Positions 19,422 through 26,551 are shown, counted from the stretch's first letter. The stretch is DNA of 41,030 nucleotides from Candidatus Hodarchaeaceae archaeon (GCA_030016755.1 JASEJC010000004.1:1-41030), one strand, 5' to 3'. Program-made: numbers and translations. Notes: generated from the sequence alone by a model not told the origin.

Positions 19422-19782
19422 CGGCCGACCCCACCTCTTTCGAATATCTCACCAGGTAGCCTCGCGCGACATTGGGACCGCTCGACCCCTCCTTGACCTC
19501 TGAGCTCCGCATGCGATCAACTTCGAAAGTTGTAGGCGGTGACTGAAAATAAAACCTGCGGGTGTTTTTGCCCCCTTATAAAGGACCTCCACCCAAAGCC
19601 TGGGCGGGTAGATAAAAAAGTGACAAAAATAAATCAACGAACCGTCGGTGGCACTGTTGTAGGCAAAACAAAGAGATGGAAGGCGGAAGAACGAAAAAGC
19701 GAAAAAATTAAGAAAAAAATAGTAATCAAATCACGTAGCCTTTAATATCCGGAGCTCGAATCGGTAGAGTGAGGTGACCGGG
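19422..19782. other. Gene-free stretch with AT-rich half
   Basis: About 360 bp between divergent genes. The half near 19600-19740 is A-rich on the plus strand. CCCTTATAAAGG (19571-19582) contains a TATA-like core. A 68-codon frame (19539-19745) is very Lys-rich, has no family resemblance and a poor start; I do not call it. No RNA gene recognised. Confidence 0.4.
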
Positions 19783-20292
19783 GTGGAGGTCCTCGAGGCG
19801 ATTCGAACGAGGCGCAGCGTTAGGAAATACGAGAAGCGCTCCGTCCCCGAGGAGTTCGTTCGAAAGATCTTGGAGGCCGGCCGGTGGGCACCCTCGGCGA
19901 GCAACGCCCAGCCCTGGAGCTTCATCGTGCTCAGGGACGAAGGGGTCCGAAAGGAGGTGGCGCGGGCAGCCACCTACGGGCGCTTCCTCGCCGAAGCCCC
20001 GCTGGGGATCGCGGTCGTGGTGGACCCAGCAGCATCCACGCACCCGGTTGAGGACGGGGCGATCGCGACCCAGAACATGCTGCTCGCGGCCCACGCCCTA
20101 GGGCTGGGGACGTGCTGGATCGGGTCGTACGGGTCGAGCTACGAGGAGCGGGTGAAGGAGGTGCTGGGGATCCCCGAGGACAAGCGGCTGCTCTCAATTA
20201 TATCAGTGGGCTACCCGGCAGAGTCCAGTAAATCCACGCGCAGGGATCTCGGGGAGCTCGTGTTCAGGGATCGCTACGGGAAAAGCGGTTGA
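19783..20292 (+). CDS. Nitroreductase-family FMN oxidoreductase
   Basis: About 169 residues. Opens VEVLEAIRTRRSVRKYEKRSVPEEFVRKILEAGRWAPSASNAQPW, the FMN-binding start of the nitroreductase fold, with the later ATQNMLLAAHALGLGTCWIG and LLSIISVGYPAE also typical. Substrate cannot be told: the family includes NAD(P)H-dependent nitro, flavin and dehalogenating enzymes. I choose GTG 19783, five bases after GGTGA; GTG 19774 is possible. Single gene. Confidence 0.88.
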   Translation: MEVLEAIRTRRSVRKYEKRSVPEEFVRKILEAGRWAPSASNAQPWSFIVLRDEGVRKEVARAATYGRFLAEAPLGIAVVVDPAASTHPVEDGAIATQNMLLAAHALGLGTCWIGSYGSSYEERVKEVLGIPEDKRLLSIISVGYPAESSKSTRRDLGELVFRDRYGKSG

Positions 20293-20341
20293 GGCGGGTG
20301 GATGGCCGGCCAAGTTGATCGTCGCAGGCTAACATGTTTTC

Positions 20342-20357
20342 TGTAACTACTGCTACC
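20342..20357. promoter_or_regulatory. Candidate operator, copy 1 (TGTAAC-type, imperfect)
   Basis: TGTAACTACTGCTACC. The first of three 16-bp TGTAAC-led sites around the HEPN/nucleotidyltransferase pair. The right half is degenerate compared with copies 2 and 3. It sits about ten bases upstream of the TATA-like GCTTTTATCC (20363-20372), 39 bp before copy 2. Confidence 0.45.
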
Positions 20358-20380
20358 GAAAAGCTTTTATCCTTCTGGTT

Positions 20381-20396
20381 TGTAACTATAATTACA
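20381..20396. promoter_or_regulatory. Candidate operator, copy 2 (TGTAA palindrome)
   Basis: TGTAACTATAATTACA: five-base arms TGTAA/TTACA. It lies 11 bases before the ATG of the HEPN gene and just downstream of the TATA-like element, where a bound protein would block transcription start. Autoregulation by the encoded pair is the usual arrangement of toxin-antitoxin operons; that use here is inference. Confidence 0.5.
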
Positions 20397-20407
20397 GAAG
20401 GGATTGG

Positions 20408-20746
20408 ATGAAACCAGACGACCACCTAACAAAGGCGCAGAGAATAGAGGGGTCCGTTAAAAAACTCGATCTAGCCCGTGACTGGGAAGTAATCATCGAG
20501 GGCGTTTACGGCGCCGTGCTACATTACATCGCATACATCGCGGAAACCAAGCTGGGCAAGCATCATGAAACTCACAAGGGATTGCCCAAGTTTCTGGACG
20601 AAAGCAACCTATCCGGGCTCGCTGAGGCATTCCGAGAACTTGAGTCACTCCGACAAAGCCGCTGGTATGGTGGCAAGGAGGACGGGGAAATTTCAAGGAG
20701 GGTCCTCTCCATCCTCGAGCGGATCAAACAGGAGGGAGGGTTATGA
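20408..20746 (+). CDS. HEPN-like partner of nucleotidyltransferase (toxin-antitoxin-like)
   Basis: Small helical protein of 112 residues (DWEVIIEGVYGAVLHYIAYIAETKLG, then KHHETHKGLPKFLDES and ELESLRQSRWYGGKEDGE). The size, helical content and the 4-base overlap with a minimal nucleotidyltransferase gene match HEPN-MNT pairs. I do not see the clear RX4-6H RNase motif of canonical HEPN toxins, so RNase activity is uncertain. ATG at 20408 follows a TATA-like element and two TGTAAC-type sites. Domain assignment rests mainly on context. Confidence 0.65.
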   Translation: MKPDDHLTKAQRIEGSVKKLDLARDWEVIIEGVYGAVLHYIAYIAETKLGKHHETHKGLPKFLDESNLSGLAEAFRELESLRQSRWYGGKEDGEISRRVLSILERIKQEGGL

Positions 20747-21360
20747 TTTCGCGGCTTCCAGCGGAGGACCGCAAGCTCATCGCGAGATTTTTGGACCGGG
20801 TGAAAGGCTGGGCCCCACCCACGCTTTCGGGCGTGGTGCTGTTCGGCTCGCTCGTTCGCGGGGATTTCGGGCCCCGATCCGACATCGACGTGCTCATGGT
20901 CTTCGACGAGCCAGACCCAAGGCGGCACCTGACCGAGGTCACCAAGATCATCACCGCGCTCAAGCCTCACCGCGAGATACGGCCAGTGCTCACGAACCTC
21001 AAGGACGTGGGTGCGGACCTGCTCCAAGAGGTCATGCGGGAGGGGGCGGTGCTCCACGGCAAGCTCGTGGTGGGCCCCGACTCCCTCGCGTTGAGGCCAT
21101 ACTCCATCATCTCCTACGACCTGAGCGCGGCCGACTCCACAACCCGCCAGCGCGTGGCCCGAAGGGTGTACGGGTACAGCTCGCGGAAGCGCGTGGGGAA
21201 GCGCCTCAGGGAATACAGCTACCCGGGCTTGGCCGATCGGAAGGATTGCTTCGTTTTGGGTAAAGGGGTCATCGCCCTCCCAGCCGAAACTGCGAAGGGT
21301 TTTGTCGAGTTCCTGAAGAGAAATCGCGTGAAGGCCGTTCGGCGCGAGGCGTTTATGTAA
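20743..21360 (+). CDS. MNT-type nucleotidyltransferase with C-terminal extension
   Basis: 205 residues. The N-terminal half is a pol-beta nucleotidyltransferase: VVLFGSLVRGDFGPRSDIDVLMVF holds the GS loop and the two catalytic Asp (SDIDV). The C-terminal half (from about 118: YSIISYDLSAADSTTRQRVARRVYG... KGVIALPAETAKGFVEFLKR) is a separate domain ending in a basic segment that I do not recognise. In HepT/MntA pairs the MNT protein AMPylates and silences the HEPN partner; a like role is inferred. ATG overlaps the HEPN gene end by 4 bases. Its TAA stop lies inside the third TGTAAC palindrome. Confidence 0.85.
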   Translation: MISRLPAEDRKLIARFLDRVKGWAPPTLSGVVLFGSLVRGDFGPRSDIDVLMVFDEPDPRRHLTEVTKIITALKPHREIRPVLTNLKDVGADLLQEVMREGAVLHGKLVVGPDSLALRPYSIISYDLSAADSTTRQRVARRVYGYSSRKRVGKRLREYSYPGLADRKDCFVLGKGVIALPAETAKGFVEFLKRNRVKAVRREAFM

Positions 21361-21371
21361 CTGCGGTTACA
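21356..21371. promoter_or_regulatory. TGTAAC palindrome, copy 3, over the stop codon
   Basis: TGTAACTGCGGTTACA: perfect six-base arms TGTAAC/GTTACA around TGCG. It contains the TAA stop (21358-21360) of the nucleotidyltransferase gene. It closely matches copies 1 and 2 at the other end of the two-gene unit, so the sites bracket the module. Confidence 0.5.
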
Positions 21372-21530
21372 ACCAAGGCTTGCCCCGCCGCGATTAAAGT
21401 TTACCCGGTGCGGGTCGGCCGCGTGGGTCGTGACGCCGGAGCTCCCGGGGGCCGAGTGATTACAAATCGTGAATTCAAATCACACCGACATATCATTTAA
21501 ACATTTGGCACTTTATTAGGAACGATGTAA

Positions 21531-22460
21531 ATGCCATATATTTTTGTCGTGGATAAAACAAATTTGAGGAAGTGTCTAGAAAGCTATTTGTTTGGTGTTC
21601 CTGATACCGCGAGAGCCTATAGTCAAATCCTTTCTATCAAAAAGGGTGAGATGCTTTTTCTTTATGAATACGGCCCTAGGAGAGTCCACGGAATTTATAA
21701 AGCGAAGAGTGAGCCATTTACCGAGCGGGATCCATCAAGAGGTCCTTGGAAGGGCAGGAAAAGAGATTTAGACGCAAAATACTATCCCCACCGCATTGAA
21801 ATTGAGATTAAGCAGTATTATCCCACTGGGGTGGATATCACAAAAATAGAAAAGAGCGAACTGGGTATAGACAGACGCTCCTTCAACGGAAAAAGTTGTA
21901 TGTACATTAGCGATAGGCAAGCTGAAAAAATTATGGAATTGCTGAAAAGTGTGAATATAGGAGAACCATCCCAATTTTGCGCTGGGGCCCGCTGGGATTC
22001 TGATAAACGAACGGTAACCTTGGCAGAACTCAAGGGAGGAAAGGAAGAGAAGCTACAAGTTTTGGTTCAGCAAAATATTGAAAAATTGAGAAAACTTGGT
22101 TTGGAGATAGAAGTGCTTGACAGCTACTTCAACATAACAGAATGCATGAGTTGCAAAGCTATGGGAATACTAGACTACGCAGGGCAAATCGATATTTTGG
22201 GGAAAGATATCTCAGGAAATTTTATCGTTACGGAATTAAAAGCGGAGGCCGCACAAAAAGCTATTGTTAAACAACTAGAAAATTATGCTTTGGTGGCGAG
22301 AAAGACAATCGCCAAACAAGAAAATGTGGGCGTTTCACCTGCGATTATTTGCAAGTCTGCTTCCAACAGACTCATCCGGTATCTCCAACAAAAGAAAATA
22401 GCCACATTTGAGCATTGCACTGATTTTGAATCCTATATCGAATTCGAGCGGTTAACATAG
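21531..22460 (+). CDS. DCD-domain / NucS-like nuclease fusion
   Basis: 309 residues in an AT-rich patch. Residues 1-95 look like a DCD (development and cell death) domain, a PUA/EVE-like fold: YIFVVDKTNLRKCLESYLFGVP, ILSIKKGEMLFLYEYGPRRVHGIYKAKS. Residues 165-300 match the catalytic domain of NucS/EndoMS (DUF91): Asp221 in GQIDIL, Glu235 and Lys237 in VTELKA, Gln248 and Tyr252 in KQLENY, the D-x13-E-x-K-x10-Q-x3-Y spacing of that PD-(D/E)XK family. The N-terminal DNA-binding domain of true NucS is replaced. EVE-type readers fused to nucleases often restrict modified DNA, so a modification-dependent defence role is a fair inference. ATG at 21531 behind CATTTAAACATTT. Confidence 0.8.
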   Translation: MPYIFVVDKTNLRKCLESYLFGVPDTARAYSQILSIKKGEMLFLYEYGPRRVHGIYKAKSEPFTERDPSRGPWKGRKRDLDAKYYPHRIEIEIKQYYPTGVDITKIEKSELGIDRRSFNGKSCMYISDRQAEKIMELLKSVNIGEPSQFCAGARWDSDKRTVTLAELKGGKEEKLQVLVQQNIEKLRKLGLEIEVLDSYFNITECMSCKAMGILDYAGQIDILGKDISGNFIVTELKAEAAQKAIVKQLENYALVARKTIAKQENVGVSPAIICKSASNRLIRYLQQKKIATFEHCTDFESYIEFERLT

Positions 22461-22538
22461 TTGCGTGTGCGGGTTGAACGGATCGAATCAGAAACCTTTA
22501 AATTCCTCGTTTTTGATCAGATCAGATCGCGTGCTTAA

Positions 22539-22886
22539 ATGGAACTAACCTGTCCAGAATGCTGTTGTGTTGCCATGCGAAAGGTAAAAGAAAATCGATG
22601 GGAATGCGAGTTCTGCGGAACTTCATTCGATTTCAAACGATTAAGGGATGCGTTAGACATGCTCGTGGGACGCCAATTTCAAGAGGATTTCATCGATGAG
22701 CTTTTGAGCGATGCTAAGCCCGAGGCATTTCCCAAACTCGGCGAACGTACTTGGAAATGGACTGGAAAACACGGCATCTTATACACTCTCGATGCTGGAA
22801 ATGGTTGGCATGATGTGATGAAAGGTCAAAGGACGTCTTATTTTTTAATGAATAAGCTCCTGCCCATAAGGATGGGTCAGAAATAA
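22539..22886 (+). CDS. Zinc-ribbon protein, unknown
   Basis: 115 residues. Cys5/Cys8 and Cys23/Cys26 form a zinc ribbon (CPEC ... CEFCG), followed by a helical stretch (FKRLRDALDMLVGRQFQEDFIDELL) and WKWTGKHGILYTLDAGNGWHDV. No family recognised. Same AT-rich composition as the preceding nuclease gene, from which it is separated by 78 bp with a TATA-like CCTTTAAATTCC about 40 bases before the ATG. Its last 14 codons run antisense into the decayed adenine deaminase, so the native C-terminus may have been altered at that junction. Confidence 0.65.
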   Translation: MELTCPECCCVAMRKVKENRWECEFCGTSFDFKRLRDALDMLVGRQFQEDFIDELLSDAKPEAFPKLGERTWKWTGKHGILYTLDAGNGWHDVMKGQRTSYFLMNKLLPIRMGQK

Positions 22887-23310
22887 ATCCACGAACTTGA
22901 AATCCCTCGAGTCGAAAAGCCCGCGGTCGGAAAGTCTCAGCTCGGGGATGACGAGTAAGGTGAGGAAGCTGAGCTGCACGAAGGGATTCGGAAGCTTGCA
23001 CCCGGCCCTTCGTACCGACCGATGCAGCCGCTCCAATCCCTTGGCCAGCTCCCCAGTTCACTCGCCCGACATCAGGCCTACAATCGAGAGGGCAACGCAA
23101 CGGGTCCTCCCCTCGAAAAAACGAGCCCTCCGCGGCACATGACCGCTCTGGCCGCCTCGCACATGTCCTGGGTGTTGTTTCCGGCCACCACCAAATTATG
23201 GCTATCGTGCGCCACGCTGCTCGCGATTGCCCCCCGGACCCAAAGCCCCTGCACGAAAGCCCTTGAAACGGGGCCCGCCGGTATCGGTTGACCACCGCCA
23301 GCGCCCCTCG
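22845..23310 (-). pseudogene. ade: Adenine deaminase remnant (C-terminal part)
   Basis: The minus strand, read across frames, spells the end of adenine deaminase: ALAVVNRYRR, then FVQGLWVRGAIASSVAHDSHN, LVVAGNNTQDM, then after a frameshift CVALSIVGLMSGE, an in-frame TGA, TGELAKGLERLHRS, NPFVQLSFLTLLVIPELRLS and DRGLFDSRDFKFVDLF. SSVAHDSHN and LSFL..LVIPEL.L are strong Ade signatures. The metal-binding N-terminal two thirds are missing, and at least two frame changes and a stop break the rest. In life the enzyme converts adenine to hypoxanthine in salvage. Confidence 0.85.
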
Positions 23311-23421
23311 TCCCTTAAAAGAAAATCACGCTTCGACTTTTTTTGGCGAGCCGTGCTAGGTGGATTCGCCTTCGGATGCCAAAACATCCCTGCCGGAGTT
23401 CTCGCCCGATGCAAAAACCTG

Positions 23422-24006
23422 CTACATCTTTCTCTCCGGGCAGAACTCCCGGGGCGGCGGAGTCTTCCTGAGCTTCGCTCCCGGGACCTCTTCTCCCCTG
23501 CGCAGCAGGCCGAGAAGGTCGCCCTCCTCCGGGTCCTTGACCTTTCGGTCGAGGTATGCCCAGTCGATCCTGCCCGCGTTGATCTCCAGTAGGGCCCTCA
23601 GGTCGTCTACATCCTTCCACCGGCGGAACCGCAGCTTCGTCCTGATCAGGTCTTCGAGCGAGACGAAGGCCACTGTTTTTCCGTGGTACTCGACTCCCCT
23701 GGCCCGCTCGAACACCTCCGGGTCGTCCTCCCGGATCAGATCCACGCCGAAGCACTCGGGCGTCTTCAGCGTCGCTATCCCGATCTTGTGGAAGTCCTCA
23801 CCCCGGGAGATGAACCCCTTCGTCAGGAACTGTCTGACGGCCTCCTCCCACCCCTTATCGTCAAGGAAAACCACGATGTCCACATCGGAAGTCACCCGAA
23901 TGTGGCCGTACACGGCGCCGGCGATCATCCCGCTCACGGCGTATTCGACCCCGAGCTCCTCGAGTATCCCGATCGCCTTGAAGGTGGTGCTCTCCGCGAT
24001 GCCCAT
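23422..24006 (-). CDS. Nucleotidyltransferase-fold protein (toxin-antitoxin-like)
   Basis: 194 residues. VSGMIAGAVYGHIRVTSDVDIVVFLDD near residue 24 is a nucleotidyltransferase active-site region of the kind seen in AbiEii/DUF6036-type proteins: a glycine-rich helix followed by T-S-D-V-D. VSLEDLIRTKLRFRRWKDVDDLRALLE in the middle is also usual for these families. It begins one base after the stop of the upstream winged-helix gene, so the two form a regulator-NTase pair. Whether it acts as toxin or antitoxin cannot be told. Confidence 0.8.
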   Translation of the reverse strand: MGIAESTTFKAIGILEELGVEYAVSGMIAGAVYGHIRVTSDVDIVVFLDDKGWEEAVRQFLTKGFISRGEDFHKIGIATLKTPECFGVDLIREDDPEVFERARGVEYHGKTVAFVSLEDLIRTKLRFRRWKDVDDLRALLEINAGRIDWAYLDRKVKDPEEGDLLGLLRRGEEVPGAKLRKTPPPREFCPERKM

Positions 24007-24330
24007 TCACACCGCCCTCTGCTGGCGGGCCGCATCCCTGATGCCGTAGATGAAGTCGAACGTGTCGAACACGAGCTCCAGCCTGTCTGACATCTCAGGC
24101 GTCCCGCGCGGGCGACCAGGCCTCAGCCGCCATAGCACGGACGCACCCCTCCTGGCCCTCTCCAGGGTCCCGGCCTTCGAGAACTTGCTCTGTAGGTTGA
24201 GGAACTTCTGGGCGGCCTTCCAGTCCACCCCGGCCCGCCTGGCGACCTCGCGCGTGCTGAGCGGTCCCTCGGCCTTGAGCAGGACCTTCGCAAGCCTGTC
24301 CACCACATCCTCGAGACTGCGTTTCGGCAT
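24007..24330 (-). CDS. Winged-helix DNA-binding protein (antitoxin-like)
   Basis: 108 residues from ATG 24330. RLAKVLLKAEGPLSTREVARRAGVDWKAAQKFLNLQSKF is a clear winged-helix/HTH motif, followed by a basic wing (LERARRGASVLWRLRPGRPRG) and a C-terminal helix. TTATATA (about 24362-24368) lies some 35 bases upstream, giving a short-leader transcript that supports this start over a TTG at 24396. Directly upstream of, and abutting, the nucleotidyltransferase gene; likely autoregulator of the pair. Confidence 0.72.
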   Translation of the reverse strand: MPKRSLEDVVDRLAKVLLKAEGPLSTREVARRAGVDWKAAQKFLNLQSKFSKAGTLERARRGASVLWRLRPGRPRGTPEMSDRLELVFDTFDFIYGIRDAARQQRAV

Positions 24331-24431
24331 TCCTGGCACCGATAGAACCTTGTAATTATGGGTATATAACCTTAATTCAAAAACGACTAAAACCAAGCCC
24401 CAATGTTGCCGATATTTGCGAAGTTTGTAGA

Positions 24432-24779
24432 TTAGGAAGTCCCTGGCTCGGCGAGTATGCCTTCGACCTGCACCCTTAGATGCGGGACATCCTCCGTCAC
24501 GATTTTCCAGGCCTCCTCCAGTTTCAGGCGGAAGTATTCGTGAATTAACGCGTCCCTCAAATCCGCAAAGTCATTCCACCTTACATCCGGATACTTTTCT
24601 TTGATGCCCTTGGAGACGTGTTTGATCGCCTCCCCGATTATCTCCAGCTGTCTCATCACTGCGCTCTGTGTCTTCCGGTCGGCGAGGAAATCCTTCAGCT
24701 CCATGTCCCGCACGTATTCCCCTATCTCCACCGTCGCGTCCAAGACGTGTTGCAGGCGGGATTTGTCGCTCCTCATCAT
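24432..24779 (-). CDS. hepT: HepT-like HEPN toxin (DUF86)
   Basis: 115 residues. The HEPN RNase motif RX4HXY is seen as Arg75, His80 and Tyr82 in LRDALIHEYF. DYLQ-type opening helix (SRLQHVLDATVEIGEYV) and QSAVMRQLEIIGEAIKHVS match DUF86. In characterised pairs HepT is a ribonuclease or tRNase toxin silenced by AMPylation of its tyrosine by MntA. Its ATG overlaps the mntA stop by 4 bases. Confidence 0.9.
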   Translation of the reverse strand: MMRSDKSRLQHVLDATVEIGEYVRDMELKDFLADRKTQSAVMRQLEIIGEAIKHVSKGIKEKYPDVRWNDFADLRDALIHEYFRLKLEEAWKIVTEDVPHLRVQVEGILAEPGTS

Positions 24780-25168
24780 AGAATCGCCTTCATCTCCCGC
24801 CTGGCCTCCCTCTCGATGTGGGGATCAAGCTTGGTTCCCAGCTCCACCTTCATGCCGAGCACCTCGGACAGCTCTCTCTGGATGCGGAAAAGCTCAAGTC
24901 CCACTGGCTTAGGGAACTCGACCAAGATGTCGACATCGCTCCCGGGCCTCGCCTCCCCTCTCGCGTACGAGCCGAAGAGCCACGCCTTTTTAACCCCCCG
25001 TTCCCTGAGGGCCGAGGCCAGCTTCTTGATGTCGAGACCTGTGGGGAACGGCGCGATGAAGACCCTTCCACACCCCTTGCACAATAGCCGTTGCTTGCGA
25101 CTTTTTCCGGCGTAGTGTATGCCCGCCCTCACGACCTCCCTCGAGCTGCAGAACCTACAAATCGGCAC
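24776..25168 (-). CDS. mntA: MntA-like antitoxin with N-terminal zinc ribbon
   Basis: 130 residues. Residues 40-130 are a minimal nucleotidyltransferase with GSX10DXD (Gly66-Ser67, Asp78, Asp80 in FGSYARGEARPGSDVDIL). Residues 1-38 are an added zinc ribbon (Cys4/Cys7, Cys30/Cys33; CRFCSSREVVRAG, QRLLCKGCGRVF) that closely resembles the zinc ribbon of the IS6-like transposase at 1-424. MntA AMPylates HepT; the ribbon may give the pair its own DNA-binding part for autoregulation (inference). GTG start at 25168; an in-frame stop lies just upstream. Confidence 0.88.
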   Translation of the reverse strand: MPICRFCSSREVVRAGIHYAGKSRKQRLLCKGCGRVFIAPFPTGLDIKKLASALRERGVKKAWLFGSYARGEARPGSDVDILVEFPKPVGLELFRIQRELSEVLGMKVELGTKLDPHIEREARREMKAIL

Positions 25169-25306
25169 GTTCCATCATATAAGTAAGTAAACAAACTCCT
25201 TAGGCTGCCGTCCCCAGGCTCCGCCTTGCCGCAATCGTAGCAGCGGAGCTGGCCCCCCGGAAACACCAGCCCACAAGCTAAAAACGTGCTTCCCTCGCTT
25301 CATCTC

Positions 25307-25528
25307 TCACAACTCCTCGTCCAAGAACTCCTCGGCCCCGTGCGCCTCCTCGCAATCCGAGCATATACCAAGCGCCCTCATGGAGGGGTCCTTGCCGGCG
25401 CACCCCCTGCAGTACGGCCTCCCGCACTCGCTGCACCTGACTAATTCACCCTCAGGGAACTCGCGCCCGCAGACCGAGCACCTAGACATGCTCTCACTAC
25501 CACTTCTTTCGCTCGAAGCTTTCCCCAC
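25307..25528 (-). CDS. Small double zinc-finger protein
   Basis: 73 residues with four CXXC pairs (CSVC, CSEC, CRGC, CSDC) spaced like a cross-brace or B-box/FYVE-like treble clef (CSVCGREFPEGELVRCSECGR, then PYCRGC and GICSDC) and an acidic tail. GTG at 25528 has GAGGAT upstream; an internal ATG at 25489, just before CSVC, is an alternative. Function unknown. Divergent from the nuclease gene that follows. Confidence 0.6.
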   Translation of the reverse strand: MGKASSERSGSESMSRCSVCGREFPEGELVRCSECGRPYCRGCAGKDPSMRALGICSDCEEAHGAEEFLDEEL

Positions 25529-25583
25529 TTCAATCCTCTAAACTTAAAGATACAGCCCATTAACATTCTAGCGAGGAACCCCA

Positions 25584-26225
25584 ATGGCCGGACCCATCGA
25601 GATCGGTGTGACGAGCCTCCAATTGGCCCTCGACTGCCCCCTCTGCTTCTGGCTAGCCGAGCGGGTGGGCCCGCCCCCGTCCATCTTCGCAGGGATCACC
25701 GCCCAGATGGACTCCGTGATCAAGGGCTACATGAAGCAATTCGTCGGGAGCTCTGATTTGCCTGAGTGGTTCCCCGCCCGCGGCACGCTCTTGGACACAA
25801 AACAAACGCTGAGGGCCACTGACCCTGCCACGGGCATCACCGTCGTTGGTAAGCTCGATGCCCTGGTTAAGACCGAGGACGGCAGGTACTACGTGGTCGA
25901 CTACAAGACGGGCAGGCCCCCCGAGGAGATCCCGGACTACTACCAGACCCAGCTCGACGGGTACGCTTACCTGCTGGAGCGGAATGGGTTCAGGCCTGTG
26001 GCCGGAGGGGTGCTCCTGTACTTCACCCCTCAGCACGGAGACCTGAAGGATGGCCTGTTCCCGTTCAAAATCACCGCGGTGCAGGCGCAGGTCGCCTCCA
26101 GCCGCGTCCTGTCGGTCCTCGCGCGCGCAAAGGAAATCCTCGAGATGAAGACCCCGCCTCCACGCGCCGAGGACTGCGAGCTCTGCATCTGGCGGGAGCA
26201 GGTCGAGGGTGCACTGTCCGAATAG
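25584..26225 (+). CDS. RecB/Cas4-like PD-(D/E)XK nuclease
   Basis: 213 residues. Motifs: GKLDALV (Asp92), YYVVDYKTGRP (Asp106, Lys108) and YYQTQLDGYAYLL (QxxxY), the order of the RecB/Cas4 nuclease core. Cys18 and Cys21 near the start and Cys198 and Cys201 near the end could bind an iron-sulfur cluster, as in Cas4/AddB proteins, though the canonical pattern is one plus three. No CRISPR array or cas gene is visible, so it is a stand-alone copy. ATG with GAGGA upstream. Confidence 0.85.
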   Translation: MAGPIEIGVTSLQLALDCPLCFWLAERVGPPPSIFAGITAQMDSVIKGYMKQFVGSSDLPEWFPARGTLLDTKQTLRATDPATGITVVGKLDALVKTEDGRYYVVDYKTGRPPEEIPDYYQTQLDGYAYLLERNGFRPVAGGVLLYFTPQHGDLKDGLFPFKITAVQAQVASSRVLSVLARAKEILEMKTPPPRAEDCELCIWREQVEGALSE

Positions 26226-26266
26226 ATTTCAATGAGGTCATGGAATTATCATTAAATGGTGGTCGG

Positions 26267-26551
26267 ATGGCAGCATCGGTAAAGCTGAGCAAACGGGCAA
26301 AGAGGATACTTGACAACCTACAGACAGAGGCCACGCAGAAAACCGGGAGAAGGGTCTCAAAGCAGGAGCTAATCGAGCTGGTTCTTGATGAGATAAAACG
26401 ACGGAAGGAGGAATTGATCTCAAAAATCTCCGAGCGCGCCCGCACACCACTAAGTGAAGAGGAAATTAAAAAAATTCTCAGTCTATCAAGCGATTGGGGC
26501 GTTGTCACCTCAGAGGATGAAATAGACAAGTATCTATATGGCAAGGAGTGA
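26267..26551 (+). CDS. Ribbon-helix-helix-like small protein
   Basis: About 94 residues. ASVKLSKRAKRILDNLQTEATQKTGRRVSKQELIELVLDEI resembles an RHH DNA-binding unit (strand, then two helices), followed by a charged helical tail ending SEDEIDKYLYGKE. The start is ATG 26267 behind GGTGG; ATG 26240 would add nine residues. Such proteins are commonly VapB-type antitoxins, but no PIN toxin follows; the next gene is a JAMM protease. Solitary antitoxin or transcription factor. Confidence 0.65.
   Translation: MAASVKLSKRAKRILDNLQTEATQKTGRRVSKQELIELVLDEIKRRKEELISKISERARTPLSEEEIKKILSLSSDWGVVTSEDEIDKYLYGKE

Noticed and set aside
19539-19745. 68-codon Lys-rich open frame before the nitroreductase gene
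   Set aside because: Low-complexity, A-rich translation with a poor GTG start and nothing recognisable; best read as noncoding.
20565-21263. 232-codon plus-strand frame across the HEPN and nucleotidyltransferase genes
   Set aside because: Out-of-frame shadow of two overlapping genes with clear motifs and paired starts.
25170-25295. Cys-rich reading GLVFPGGQLRCYDCGKAEPG on the minus strand upstream of the MntA-like gene
   Set aside because: It has no start codon, is closed by a stop after few codons upstream and lacks a second cysteine pair; possibly a relic but not supportable.
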